Assembly (NCBI RefSeq): GCF_029633865.1
Contig: NC_079214.1
Span: 24,758,873-24,822,872, forward strand
Length of the DNA: 64,000 bases
From: Lampris incognitus
Taxonomy: Eukaryota > Chordata > Actinopteri > Lampriformes > Lampridae
Reading direction: 5' to 3'
The position numbers and the translations under genes are program-made. Below are positions 1 to 12,115 of the stretch, one piece after another. Position 1 is the first letter of the stretch. Each line of letters opens with the position of its first letter. The notes under the pieces are model-generated. The model saw only the letters and a program-made list of their open reading frames with translations. It did no database searches and had not been told where the DNA came from.

Positions 1-133
1 TGGGATCACATGGCGCTGCTGGGGATGTGTGGCTTGTGGGAAGGGAATTGTTGGGGTGGGGTGGGGGGGTGTTTGACAGATAACTTTCATGGAAGCTCTC
101 TGGAGGTTTCCTCAGATGACTTCAGACAAACAT

Positions 134-134
<1 letters not shown>

Positions 135-207
<73 letters not shown>
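135..207. repeat. (CA)n microsatellite
   Basis: Uninterrupted CA dinucleotide run of about 73 bases. A second, interrupted CA tract follows within 200 bases. Open frames across it are repeat translations (Thr-His or Val-Cys) and not genes. Confidence 0.98.
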
Positions 208-212
<5 letters not shown>

Positions 213-351
213 TACACAGTATTGATTTCTTTGTGTCTCTTTTTTGGCGTTTGTGTGCACACGAATGTTTAGGAACAAGCAGTGTATTTGTCTTTGCAGT
301 ATCACTGTACAGTATATCATTTCCCTGTCTGAAGGCTTTCACTAGCATGCA

Positions 352-352
352 A

Positions 353-384
<32 letters not shown>

Positions 385-404
385 CACACAGAGTACACAC
401 ACAC
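352..404. repeat. Interrupted (CA)n microsatellite
   Basis: CA repeats broken by two AGAGTA interruptions and ending in an ACAGGGTA stretch. Interruptions usually mean an older, more stable array. Confidence 0.95.
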
Positions 405-2858
405 AGGGTACATACTTACAGTAACTGTACCCTCCAGGGAGTTAGCTGGAAGGCGACTGAAGGTCAAGCTGATCTATTCTACTATCTGGCCTGTTATGTG
501 TAGAGGCACTGCACACAGGCCAGATCATTAAAAACTCCACCGAGTGTTCCTTATGAGTGTCCTCATAAGGCTTCATCCTTTAGTGTGCTCACTATTCATC
601 CATTCATCCTGTACTGCAAACTGTGACGGCAGAATGCACACAGCGCTATAGGACCATTCTGCATTCAGCCACGGCAGTATAATCAAAGCAAAATACCTGA
701 GTTTCCAGCACATATCTTCTCTCACAGAAAAAAAAAGGGAAATGGGTCCGTAAAGTACAGCATCATCTGACCTTTTCTTGGGGAACGCTATTATCTTGAC
801 ACCATGTGGCGACACCTATGACTCTATGGCTTTTAGAAGGGAAGTTGTGCTGTTGCAATAAAGGCAGTTGGGTTGGCCCTGTGTCGCACTGAAATGACAC
901 AGCAGGGGTAAAATGAGGAAAGGGGAAGTTGAGGTTTCACAGAAAGCTCTACATATTACTGAAAGTTCAGCATAAGAGAAATAGGGGGGTTTTGAGGAGA
1001 GAAAAGGAGAAAGTGAGGATGTGAGTATAATAGTAGAAGAACAGAATAGCTAAAGGAAGGTAGATGAGCAAAAAACAAAAACAAAAAGATAAAGGAAAGG
1101 GAAAGATTTTAAATTAAAGTAAGCATCGTGTTGGCCACTGTGGCATGGATCATGTGGTCATGGTGAGTCCACAATGGGTGGTAATCTGGCATTAAGCAGA
1201 AGTCAGATTGTGAAAGACGGATATGCTGACTCTATCATTGAGCTTCCTTAAAAAAAAAAAACATGAGTGTAAAATGGTGTACATGTTGTCACAAAAACAC
1301 ACGCAAAACCACAAGCTGTCAATTAGGTGTATCTAACACAGGAAAATTACAATTTTTATCTTCATCCTAATTCAAAGAGGCAAGGGTATTTCCTGGTGGC
1401 TCAGCAAGATGCCACAAACCAAGTTACATGAACTTTGCTGCATGTCTTAACCTCTCTCTTCATCCCACCCCTCTTAAATCTACAAAAGGTAAAATGCAAA
1501 AAAAAAAGAAAAAGAAAAAGAAAAAAAACAATAAATGAATAAATAAATCATGCGTTTGATTTATAAGAAGCTCATCTCCAAAGAGAGAGGAAAGCAACTT
1601 GTAAATCTTGGCTGTGAACATGTGAAACGTGTCATTTTGACATATAGCATTACACTAGAACATATTAAATCATGATGCCCCAAATGCATCAATTTTACAG
1701 TTGGTCATATCAACATGACAAACCTATTGTCATGGGTTTCCCCCCCAAAACCCCAATACAGATGGAGATCCACAACATTGTTTTGCTCTCGAGGGAACAT
1801 GATGGAGCTCAGTGAAATCGGCCTGCAACATGGATGCAACAACTTGACGGGAATGCCAAACCTTCCAAACCACATCCAACTTAATTATATCCACGCTGGT
1901 GGGATGTGATGTTTGCATCTGTGAATTTTAACACTTATTTCCGTTTTCAAACCACAGGCCTGGCACTCAGAAGAGCCCAAGGGGCCCCTCCCACTCCTTC
2001 ACTCCCTCTTGTAAGGCCCTGAAACAAGGCCCCAAACCCCCTTTAATGGTGGACCACTTCTGCAGCCCACCATAAATCCTTAACGACAAACTCCATAAAC
2101 TTCTTTGGGCTTGAATATTTATAGATGCCTGTGGTTCCCCAGAGTGCTGTTTTCTGTCTAGGGCTAAACACGCCACAAAAACTTCTCTGTTGCGGCTCTC
2201 CGCCCCTTCTCTTCTCATGGCGCAAACCATACAGACGCGGTGGTCTACTTGGCACGAGGCTGCTGAGTTAGGCCATAAACAAAATGGCTGCCTGCAGGAA
2301 GAAGAGTAATATACAAGCGTTGGTGTATTCACAAACCCAAACCAGCCTTGCCTCTGAGGCTGCTATCAGCTGATGTAGCTCAGACTTAGCTACTACATAT
2401 AGCCTCTCTATTCTCAAAACTAAAAATACACTTAAACAGGAAGCCAGTGGGTGGTAAAATTGCTTTAGGCCACATTTCTAGATCGCCAGTCCCTGATAGC
2501 ATGTCATGGATACACAAATATGAATGCAAATAAAGCATTAATATTTGTGTACCCATGTTGTGTATGTAAAATGTATACATGGATTGAAGTATTGAATAGC
2601 TGTGATATGAATTATAACATGCTATAAGGGGTGAGGGATGCTATGTTTTCTCTTTACCTGGTGTTTTTATGTACTTTTCGCAACTAGTTTCAGAAATAAA
2701 TGCAATTATTTCTTTGGCTCAATGTGTAAAATGTCTTCAGAGGGTCAAGGTTTTAAATATCTGTACCGAACACGAACCATGCTTGAAGTATAACAATAAT
2801 GGTGATGGCACATTCCTTTTTGTTTAGGCAGAGTCATTTTAAAATTTTATCATATTTG
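405..2858. other. Unannotated non-coding stretch
   Basis: About 2.4 kb of AT-rich DNA. It holds only short, shadow-like open frames, a poly-A/AAATA-rich patch near 1498-1545, and no recognised transposon, RNA gene or splice-flanked exon. It could be intron or intergenic DNA of a host gene outside the window. Confidence 0.5.
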
Positions 2859-3270
2859 GGGCATCCAGGTGGCGTGGCGGTCCATTCCATTGCCTACCAA
2901 CACAGGTATTGCCAGTTCGAATCCCTGTGTTACCTCCAGCTTGGTCGGGCGTCCCTACAGACACAGTTAGCCATGTCTGTGGGTGGGAAGCCGGATGTGG
3001 ATATGTGTCCTGGTCGCTGCACCAGCGCCTGCTCTGGTCGGTCAGGGCACCTGTTCGGGGGGATAGCGGATCCTCTCACGTGCTACATCCTCCTGGCGAA
3101 ACTCCTCACTGTCAGGTGAAAAGAGAAAGAAGCAGCCAGCGACTCCACATGTATCAGAGGAGACATGTGGTAGTCTGCGGCCCTCCCTGAATCAGCAGAC
3201 GGGGTGGAGCAGCGACTGGGATGACTCAGAAGAGTGGGGTAGTTGGCCAAAGTAAATTGGGGTGAAATAG
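2859..3270 (+). mobile_element. tRNA-derived SINE (teleost type)
   Basis: The head looks like a pol III promoter: an A-box-like GGCGTGGCGGTCC near 2869 and a B-box-like AGTTCGAATCCC near 2915. The following body (cGGTCGGGCGTCCCTACAGAC region, then a CACATGTATCAGAGGAG region near 3147) is a sequence I recognise as a high-copy SINE body in teleosts. The copy ends in GGGGTGAAAT-type sequence near 3270. I could not define clean target duplications. The open frames inside (for example 2799-3119) are not genes. Confidence 0.75.
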
Positions 3271-3510
3271 GTGGAACATTTTTAAAAATAATGTTTTTTT
3301 AATCATATTTCATTTTAGAATTCAAAGTTCTAAATACATAACCGAAATCTAGACATTGCCAGTGTATAATGTAATCTATTTTGGTATACTACAACTCCGT
3401 CTAGTTCACTTTGCCACCTGCTGTCTGCTATGCCTTTTTTTTTTTGCTTGTTCACCGGTTGACATGAATTTGTGTTAGTTTAATCTACCCTAGTTTTACT
3501 TTTTTAATCT

Positions 3511-3735
3511 GCAGTTCAGCTTGCAGATGAACGTGGAAATATCCTGTACACCTGCATAAGATGCGTGCCCATAATGTTGCATCAATACCACAACAGACTT
3601 TCTTTCTAACTGATTCTGCAATGCACCACTCCCACCGTTGTTATTTACAGTTCGGTTACATCACTCCACGAGCACAAAGCCCCCTTAGATCAGTCTCAAT
3701 GAGAGGAGGAGCAGACCCACTCATCCAAGAAAGAT
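3511..3735 (+). repeat. Unknown diverged repeat, copy 1
   Basis: Aligns by eye with 4812-5045 in the same orientation. Shared landmarks in order are CAGTTCAGC, GTGGAAATA, TAAGATGC(A/G)TGCCCATAAT, GACTTTCTTTC, TTATTTACA and CAGACCCAC. Similarity is roughly 70 percent with several indels. No coding capacity or transposon family is recognised. Confidence 0.55.
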
Positions 3736-4811
3736 CACTGTGATCAACACACAAGATAGGCCTGGTTTCTGAGGGCACTGAAATCCTACCTGGTACTTCT
3801 AAAACACCCTGCGGGATACAAGAGGCACTGGCAAATTTCCAAAATAAGAAGAACAAGCCTGGTCACCTAATGGAAATAAAAAAAAACAAAAAACAACCAA
3901 ATCCTCTGCCGAGCACAGCTTCTACCACACGTATGCAGAGGTGTTAAAATGCACTATAGAGGAAGTGCTGCAATCTATGCTACTGCTACAATGGCAAGCT
4001 TTTAAAGACCTCTGACCTTGGTAGGAAAAACCCACCGGTAAGAGTTTTATAAGTCTCCTAGCACTCCTTCACGCCGCTGATGTTTCACATTTACCACTTC
4101 TAATAATAGTAATCCCTTTTTTCTTTGATTCATACGTGAGAGACCTTAGGAGAAAAACATAGTCTTGGAAGTCTGCCAACATCCATTGAAAAGAGACTTG
4201 CAAGTAATTTCCCCTTGGAGTTTGTGGATGTATTAAGCCAGTCTGACCAGACTTGAAATGAGTGTTTTTTTGATTTTAGAGAAGAGGGGGAAAGCTGGAG
4301 GGGAAGGGTGAAGAGTGGCTGTGTGTGCGTGAATTGTGGGGTTGCAGGTCTGGGGGCTGGAGAGATTAATATACCAACATGAAAACAAGAACAATTAACC
4401 AGATAGCCAGCAATACTGAGCAAAACAAACACAGGCTTCTTTCAGCTATCCCATCCAATAAAGTTAGCTGTACTGTATGTTATATTGTCTAATGTGTAAT
4501 TTAGTTTCCTGAGTGAAGGAACTACTGTGCGATTTTATTCCATTTACTGCTCGACGTGTTTAAAACTAATGGCAACCAGCATTCACAAAAGCACAGATTT
4601 GTGGACTGACATCACCACGTGTCTTAATAATTGTTGGATTAGTTATGTAGCATTGTTTCACCAAGCATGTGGTTTCCACCAATGAATCCATCCACAGCCT
4701 TAAGTATTGTACCAAACTTGGCCCAGTGTGCCAATAATGTTGCATCACTACCACTAAGGTGTCCATTAAAAGTTTCAATGGTAATGTTCCCCAGGTTATC
4801 AGGGATTCATT

Positions 4812-5045
4812 AACCACAGTTCAGCATGCAATGTGGAAATACTATTATGCACACCTGTATATAAGATGCATGCCCATAATTATGGCATCACTACTACTAC
4901 TCCAGAAAATGACTTTCTTTCCAACTCTAACTCTACAATACACTGCCAACATTATTTACAATTCTGCTGGATCGCTCACAAAGTACCCTTGGACCAGTCT
5001 CCAAAGCTGAGTGGACCATCCAGTTTTAAGACAGACCCACCTTTC
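4812..5045 (+). repeat. Unknown diverged repeat, copy 2
   Basis: Second copy of the sequence at 3511-3735, about 1.3 kb downstream and in the same orientation. It could be an ancient local duplication or two copies of an undescribed dispersed repeat. Confidence 0.55.
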
Positions 5046-7056
5046 TGAAGTTGTTCTCAATCATGATGGTTCCATCAAACCTTTGAAAGAAATGTGAAGC
5101 GAACGATTAAATTTCACACAAAAAACTGCGAATCAAGGTGCATTTCCATTATATCCGTTTAAGCAAATAAAACCATGAAAAATGACATAGGCCTACATGT
5201 CCTATGTCATCTCCATGTATCCACACCTACAAGATTGTGATTAAATTCTATTCACATTTCATTTTTGATTGTGCAAAACTTTTTCCATTGCAATTTATTG
5301 CTTTTTTTATTGAATGAAACATTTATCCACCTCAAGTGAGCATAAAAACATTAATGCAAATTTTGGGGACTTCATTCTTTTATTCAGTATTTGCTCTTTC
5401 TATCAATCCTTTTTTATTCAAAATGACAAAGTTGTATAAAACCACTTGGAGAGAGTGAAAATACAGATAGTTATAGAATGTATAGACAGATATGGAATTT
5501 CACAAATGTTGAAACTGAAAATTCAAGATAGCCTTAATAATATTTCATTTGAAAAGGGCTGTTCAAAGCTAAGCTAACAAGGCCGACACAAGGTCCCAGA
5601 CTTTGTGTCACAGAATACACTTTCACATCCACAATGACAAATGGGGAAAACTGAATGGAAGCCAAAAGAGGTATTATAAAAACTACCTCTCTTGATTTTT
5701 GCCTTCCTTTCTGATCTCATGCTGAGGGCTCGGCATATTATTATTTACAATGTGATCGTATGCCTGCCAAGGTTGTTAGCGTCAGGACATTCGTAATGTC
5801 GCACCCAAGTTTCTTTACCACACAAGTGAGATAATCTGCATCAAAGCGGTTGGGAGGATGACAGGTCAGATTTATGATCTTTGTTAGACAGCCAGGATCA
5901 CAATTGCTCCAGCATGCATCATGAAAACTAATAAGTTGTGGGGTTCAAACTGCTGCCAAATACACCAATTCATGCATATTTCAATCTATGAACATCTGTC
6001 TGCTCTAATAATTTATGTCCTCCCTCCAGAAAAAAAGTGAGGAATGCAAAATATTTTCAAAGGATTTGTTCCCAGAAACCTTCCTGACGGAACAAAGTCT
6101 TCCTCCCCCATCACTTGACAGCCTTGTGCTCTATCTCACTCATCCCCATTCAGCAAGTGCAAATGCTGCATCAAGAAAATGCTTTCTCAACAGCAGCAGG
6201 CACTGACATCTGCGAAATCCAAGAACTTATTCGCCCTTTTAAACAGTTCTTTTCCACAAAGGTTGTAGTAACAGTCACAAACATAGAAAGCCATTAAAAG
6301 TGCATTCATTACTTATTTATTCCAGAATATTTTACCAACTTCACTATCCAATAAACAAAACACACAGTAGTTGCCCATTAGACCCTTATAAACAGATGTT
6401 AAATGAGGAGGCTCTTTTGAAAAGCTGAACAATCAGAACTAACTATTTTCATAACAAAAGTTCAGAGGAGATCAAACATCTTGGGGGTTTATTAGCATTC
6501 AGAGCATCTTCGCTAACAGCCAATGCATAAATCATTTATAGCCTTTACCCAATTGCTCCCTTTGCTAAGAACATGAATGCACAAACAACATGAGCCAAGT
6601 TAGTCTTTTTAGGACTCTGCAAAGGGATGGTGCCTACAGGGTACAAGAAAAGAAAGAGAATTCATTTGCAGCCGTATAGCATGAAAAATAATCAGTCTAT
6701 CATCCACAGTTTGCCATTACAAGGCAATGCACCTTGCAACCTGGAAGCATACATGTACAGACTCTTTAGTAAGGCTGTTTATACCTGCCATTAACATGTG
6801 TCTTGGGTGATCTGATCACAAGTGGACAGCTCAAAGTACATCAGTTCGCACTTGGCATTAGAATGCATCTCCACATGCGTCTTGAGTGACTATTTGTGAT
6901 CGACTCTCACTTTCCCACTCTATATGAAAAAACACATACATCATTTCTATTTGCAAAGAAACAATAACAGTTTTGACATAAAGTCTTTGGTCATACCTTC
7001 AACATTTCCAAAGACCCAATTATAGCATTGGTGTTATACAGAAATAATGTGATAAT

Positions 7057-7243
7057 CTACTGCTACTATTTTTGGCTGCTCCCGTTAGGGGTCGCCACAG
7101 CAGATCATCCATTTCCATTTCTTCCTGTCCTCTGCATCTTCCTCTGTCACAATCCAACCTGAGCTGTCCCTGTCATACTATACTCGTTTGTAATTCTGTC
7201 CTTCTTCATCACTCCCAATGAAAAGCTTAGCATCTTCAACGCA
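7057..7243 (-). mobile_element. 5'-truncated Expander-type (RTE) LINE tail
   Basis: The minus strand carries the 3' end of the Expander-like RTE LINE seen in full elsewhere in the window, including the GACCCCTAACGGGAGCAGCC terminal block. It is flanked by a 17-bp direct repeat AGAAATAATGTGATAAT (7040-7056 and 7244-7260), a clear target-site duplication from target-primed reverse transcription. It is too short to code. Confidence 0.85.
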
Positions 7244-7249
7244 AGAAAT

Positions 7250-8490
7250 AATGTGATAATGAAAATGACAAACCTCGTCTTGAGGCGGGGAGGTCGTTTT
7301 GTTGCTATTTACAGGAAGGACATTAAAACAACCACCATTTCCATTCCTGCTGCTCATTCTTTCTAACATCTTGCCTTCAAACTCTCTGGCCCCACTCCCT
7401 TGTTCACTGCCATTATAATGGAATAGCGATAGATCTACCGTCCCCCCAAGCCAAGCCCTCCTTTCTCTCTTGACTTCTCTGATTTTCTGACCCAGCTATG
7501 TGCCATCTCACCTTCCGTTCTCCTCCTAGGTGATTTTAAATATCAACATTGATGACACTGACACTGACAGGCAACAGGCATGGGCGCAAATCCATGAATA
7601 CTGGGATGGCATCCAGTGCTCTACTTGTGCCCCTGTCCATAGGGTTAGTGGTTGTGTCAGGAAGGGCATCCGACATAAAATTTGCCAAATCATTATGCGG
7701 CTTGACAAGACCATACTAGATCGGTTGAGGCTCCATGCCGGATTGGTCGAGGCCCAGGTTGACAACAACCGCCATAGGTGCTGTGCCCTCACAGGGTGCT
7801 GTGGTGACCCCTGAGAAACGGAACAAGCTGAAAGAAGAAAAAGATTGATGACACTGACTGTAAATCTGCCACAGAATTCCTGGAACTTCAACAATGCTTC
7901 AACTACATACAACATATCAACATATCACTCACAGCCATGGTCACATCCTGGATTTGGTCTGCTCCACTGGTCTCACAACATAGCAACTCTCCAGCCTCAA
8001 CCTCAATATCTCTGACTACCTGGCAATGACCATGGACATTGACATCCCCATCCCAAAAGTCAAATGCATAATATCCTTCAGAAATCTCAAATCTATTTCC
8101 CCCTTAGCTCTTTCTGCCTCTCTTCCCAGTAAAATGTCTTCCTCCCCTCCCCCGCTGTCTGATAATCCCTCCGATTTTGTCAATTATTATAATTACTCTC
8201 CTCCTGTCTTGATCAGTTGGCCCCCATTAAAGCCAAAGTAGTCTAATTCACACACTCAGCTCCCTGGTATACTCCTGAACTCCATCAAATGAAATCCCAT
8301 TAAGTGCCAGCTCGAAAGATATTGCAAAAAAACTGGTTTAATGGTGCATCACCAAGCCTAAACAGAATACCATCAACCATACAAAGGTGCCCTCATCACA
8401 GCCCGGTCCACATACTACCCACACCTCATACACTCTGGCTCCACCAACCCCAAATCTCACTTTTCCACAATAAACAAAATTCTCAAACAT
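7250..8490 (+). pseudogene. L2-type LINE, endonuclease half (left part of split element)
   Basis: Translating across stops and frameshifts gives an apurinic-type endonuclease: a GG-rich start with AIYRKD, then IYRPP near 7434, LLLGDF near 7525, a HSHGH-LDLVCSTG block near 7930-7960 and an ISDYLAMTMDIDIPIP block near 8010-8055. This is the N-terminal half of an L2/CR1-superfamily ORF2. The RT half of the same element resumes at about 17676, so about 9 kb of later insertions splits it. The left half also carries a 281-bp insertion (7563-7843). It is inactive. Confidence 0.75.
7563..7843 (+). mobile_element. Short Expander-related non-autonomous retroelement
   Basis: A 281-bp insert bounded by a perfect 15-bp duplication ATTGATGACACTGAC (7548-7562, 7844-7858). 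It contains GTGTCAGGAAGGGCATCC, also seen in reverse complement in the Expander 5' leader at 34990-35215, and ends in GGTGACCCCTGAGAAACGGA followed by an AAGAAG-type tail. It therefore looks like a SINE-like element that borrows the 5' leader and tail of an RTE LINE. Confidence 0.75.
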
Positions 8491-8494
8491 CTTT

Positions 8495-8876
8495 TTGCAT
8501 GCTCAATAATCCAGGTAAGGAAATCGCAGAAAGTTGAATCAGTTCATCTGGAAACATTTATTGAGAGAAACATTTCATCACTCGTCTAAGCAACTTCTTC
8601 AGTCTCAACTGACGGCAGGTATCCCCACCCTTATAAACAATACAGTAACATAACGACCAAAAACAACGATCGGTTTCATATGCAAATTATCGTGACCATT
8701 CACTAGAGTTGTACAATGGCCATATATGTACTAGTCACAGAGGACTGGGGAATCGTTGCAATCACAGCATTCATTGTGCGATCGATGTACTTTTAGGCCC
8801 CTCCCTCAGTTCAGGGATGGTCGTTTCCTCTTCATACAGATTTTAATTCTCCATTCAAATGTTTCTCAAACCCAGA
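8495..8876 (-). mobile_element. Penelope-like (pLTR) fragment with hammerhead-like motif
   Basis: On the minus strand CTGAAGA (8602-8596) is followed by a hairpin-forming stretch and GAAATG (8576-8571), the layout CUGANGA - stem II - GAAA of a type I hammerhead ribozyme. Hammerheads are known in the terminal repeats of Penelope-like elements. This copy is degenerate, since stem II pairs imperfectly. The assignment of the whole 380 bp to Penelope is inference from this motif and from similar blocks elsewhere in the window. Confidence 0.5.
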
Positions 8877-8879
8877 GGG

Positions 8880-10744
8880 AGGGGGCGGGTATGTCCAGAG
8901 GCAGCGGGAGAGGAGGAAGGGTAGGAGTGTGGAGGTGAGAGTCAGAACTTTGAATGCTGGAACTATGACTGGTAAAGGGAGAGAGCTGGCCGATATGATG
9001 GAGAGAAGGAAGGTGGGTATACTGTGTGCAAGAGACCAGGTGGAAGGCGAACAAGGCGAGGAGCATCAGAGGTGGGTTCAAACTCTTCTACTATGGTGCG
9101 AATGGTTGGAGAAATGGGGTAGGGTAATTCTGAAGGAAGAGTATGTCAAGAGGCCCTGTGATGGCCTGGCAGCCTGTCCAGGGTGTCTCCCCGCCTGCCG
9201 CCAAATGACTGCTGAGACAAGCTCCAGCATCCCGCGACCCTGAGATAGGGATAAGCGGTTTGGATAACGGATGGAGTATGTCAAGAGAAGAGTGTGTTGG
9301 AGGTGAAGAGAGTGTCGGACAGAGTGATGAGTATGAAGCTGGATATCAAAGGTGTGTTGATTAATGTTATCAGCGCATATGCCCCGCAAGTTGGGTGTGA
9401 GATGGAAGAGAAATAAGAATTCTGGCGTGAGTTGGATGAAGTGGTGGAGAGTGTACCCAAGGAGGAGAGAGTGGTGATTGGAGCAGACTTCAATGGGCAT
9501 GTTGGTGAAGGGAACAGATGTGATGAGGTGATGGGCAGGTATGGTGTCAAGGAGAGGAATCTGGAAGGACAGATGGTGTTGGATTTTGTGAAAAAGATGG
9601 AAATGGCTGTGGTGAATACATATTTCAAGAAGAGGGAGTAACACAGGGTAACATACAAGAGTGGAGGAAAGGGCACACAGGTATATCTTATGTAAGAGGC
9701 ACGATCTGAAAGGGATTGGAGACTGCAAGATTGTGACGGGGAGAACGTAGCAAAGCAGCATCGGATGGTGGTCTGTAGGATAACTTTGGAGACCAAGAAG
9801 AGGAAGAGTGTGAAGGCAGAGCCAAAGCTCAAATGGTGGAAGTTGAAGAAGGAAGAATGTTGTGTGGAGTTCAAGGAGGAGTTAAGATAGGCACTGGGTG
9901 GTAGTGAAGAGTTGCTGGATGGCTGGGCAACCACTGCAGAAATAGAGGGAGACAACTAGGACGGTACTTGGTGTGTCATCTGGAAAGAGGAAGTAAGACA
10001 AGCTGACTTGGTGGTGGAATGAGGAAGTACAGGAAAGTATACAGAGAAAGAGGTTGACAAAGAAGAAGTGGGATAGTCAGAGATGAAGAAAGTAGACAGG
10101 AGTACAAGGAGATGTGGTGTAAAGCAAAGAGAGAAGTGGTGAAGGCAAAGAAAAAGGCAACTGGTGAGTTGTATGAGAGGTTGGACACTAAGGAAGGGGA
10201 AAAGGACTTGTACCGATTGGCTAGACAGAGGGACCGAGCTGGCAAGGATGTGCAGCAGGTTAGGGTGATGAAGGATATAGATGGAAATGTGCTGACAAGT
10301 GAGGAGAGTGTGTTGAGAAGGTGGAAGAAGTACTTTGAGGGGTTGATGAATAAAGAAAAAATGAGAGAGAAAGAAGGTTGGAAGATGTGTGGATAGTCAA
10401 TCAGGAAGTATGGTGGATTAGCAGGGAAAAAGTGTGGGCAGCTATGAAGAGGATGAAGAGTGGAAAGGTGGTTGGTCCAGATAACATACCTGTGGAGGCG
10501 TGGAGGTGTTCAGGAGAGAGTTTAGGAGTTTTTAACTAGATTGTTTAACACAATCTTGGAAAGTGAGAGGATGCCTGAGGAGTGGAGAAGAAGCATACTG
10601 GTACCAATTTTCAAGAATAAGGGTGATGTGCAGAGCTGTAGTAACTATAGAGGTATAAAGTTGATCAGCCACAGCATGGAGCTATGGGAAAGAGTAGTGG
10701 AAGCTTGGTTAAGAGGAGAGGTGACGATTAGCAAGCAGCAATAC
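8880..10744 (+). pseudogene. Expander-type RTE LINE, 5' half (endonuclease to RT start)
   Basis: The ORF would start at ATG 8891 (MSRGSGRGGR). Endonuclease pieces follow: TMTGKGRELADMMERRKV near 8963-9017, ISAYAPQVGCEMEEK near 9371, and a VIGADFNGHVGEGNR block near 9475. After a linker rich in Lys/Glu comes the pre-RT block SERMPEEWRRSILVPIFKNK (10562-10621). Reading frame changes and stops show it is dead, and a SINE fragment sits at 9153-9273. The element breaks at 10744 inside the codons for VTISKQQY and resumes at 16507, where a hAT-like insertion ends. Confidence 0.85.
9153..9273 (+). mobile_element. 5'-truncated SINE tail inserted in the Expander LINE
   Basis: A 121-bp insert matching the 3' half of the SINE at 56055-56395 (shared GGCCTG-cAGGGTGTCTCCCC, CCTGCCGCC, GGATAAGCGGTTTGGATAA). 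It is flanked by a perfect 14-bp duplication GAGTATGTCAAGAG (9139-9152, 9274-9287), so it post-dates the LINE. Confidence 0.9.
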
Positions 10745-11830
10745 CAGGGTTCGAAATTCATTGTTTTTAGGGCAAGGCAACTTTGCCTTAGGCAACTTCG
10801 CCTTGGATGACGCCTAATTTTACCAGGGCACCAAAGGCAACTGACAAATCCAACAAACCATCCAGCCCAGCCATATCTATTCTTAAAGACAGTTGTACAA
10901 TTTTTATCATACAATTTTTTTCATACAATATATACTGTATATCACTGTGAATAGATTAAATCGATTTACAGTAAATTTTATAAACTGACTCTTTATTGAG
11001 AGATAAACACTGCACATAAGATTATTCTACCTAGCCAGCTGTCTAGCTACTTTAAACTCACGTGTGTTCTGCTTTGAGCAGGAGATATCTGGAGTAGCCT
11101 TTCATTTTGTATTCTTTTGCATTCTTTTCGCGACATAGTGCTGGAAAACAAAATAATGTAGCAGCTATGAATTAATGCGTGCAGTTAATTTGGTTTTATT
11201 CCAACCTGAAATTATTGAATACGTTTAATGCACACCATTATTCCTATATTAATAGGTAGTGTTCAGATTGAATCATGTAAATGTAACGGTCATATGGTCA
11301 CAGATGGAGCTTTGCTTATCATTATTATTGCCGGCAGACTACATTTAGATTATTATATATTGCTAAATTGGTTAACAGAAAGATATGAACTTCCAGCAAA
11401 ATAAACAAAAACATGGCCAATTATTCTTATCAATTCGTTTAAACACACCATATTATGGTAGCTATGTGGTATTTGCAACCGTCTGTTGCATTTTAAATAC
11501 TTCTCAATAAATTGCTAGTTTGGTTAGCTAGCTAGCAACATATAGCAGTTGGAGATGTAACAAAAGCATTAAGGCAAGGGAATTACAGCGGGAAAACACG
11601 TTCGAAGGAGGTAACGTTATACAGGAATATTTGCGGAGGCTGAGTTTATTTAGAGCATGTAATCAGTTTATTCAGAATATAGGCTTAAGTTCCAGAATAT
11701 GGAAACTAATATATTCACATGTTATGATCAATTGGAATATGGTACCGTTATGCATGTAACTTATCTTCAAACTCACCTGTTAGAGCTGCTTAGCTAGCTA
11801 GCTAACGTAACGTTAGACCATGCGTTACAC

Positions 11831-12063
11831 TGTGATGGACACGTATTGGGGATAGAATTCACCCCAGGAACTAAGGGTTAAGTCAGGGTTGGCCTGGCAG
11901 GTTAACGCAGGGTTAAGTTATGGTTGTTCAGCCAGTTTTCTGGTTATTCTTGCCGCCTCCGCTCCGTCGAGCTGTGGTTTTGTTGTCTCTCTGATTTACC
12001 GTTGATTAAAGAAAGTTGCCTACAGTGTGAACCTACGGTTTTTGCCGTTCCTTCGGCTCTACA
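11831..12063 (+). repeat. 5' LTR of the CsRn1-type gypsy element
   Basis: 233 bp from TGTGATGGACACG to GGCTCTACA, matching 15986-16226. It ends in CA directly before the primer-binding site. As in other LTRs it should hold promoter and polyadenylation signals; no clear AATAAA is visible. Confidence 0.93.
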
Positions 12064-12064
12064 C

Positions 12065-12079
12065 TGGTGACCCCGACGT
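12065..12079 (+). promoter_or_regulatory. Primer-binding site (tRNA-Trp)
   Basis: TGGTGACCCCGACGT starts one base after the 5' LTR. It is complementary to the 3' end of vertebrate tRNA-Trp including CCA. CsRn1-clade elements are known to use tRNA-Trp. Confidence 0.88.
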
Positions 12080-12115
12080 CGGTTTTCGGATAAGTTTTCT
12101 GAAACCACGCACATT

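Larger units (their letters stand above)
3271..7039. other. Unannotated non-coding stretch
   Basis: About 3.8 kb of AT-rich DNA with no recognised gene. It contains the two diverged copies of an unknown sequence listed separately (3511-3735 and 4812-5045). Short open frames here lack homology I can recognise. Confidence 0.5.

Noticed and set aside
2799..3190. Open frames of 93-106 codons as genes
   Set aside because: They lie inside a tRNA-derived SINE and reflect its GC-rich body.
9078..9955. Long minus-strand frames (over 220 codons) as a membrane-protein-like gene
   Set aside because: They are antisense to the Expander LINE ORF, whose purine-rich coding strand leaves the opposite strand open. 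The same artefact appears at 29749-30157 on plus.
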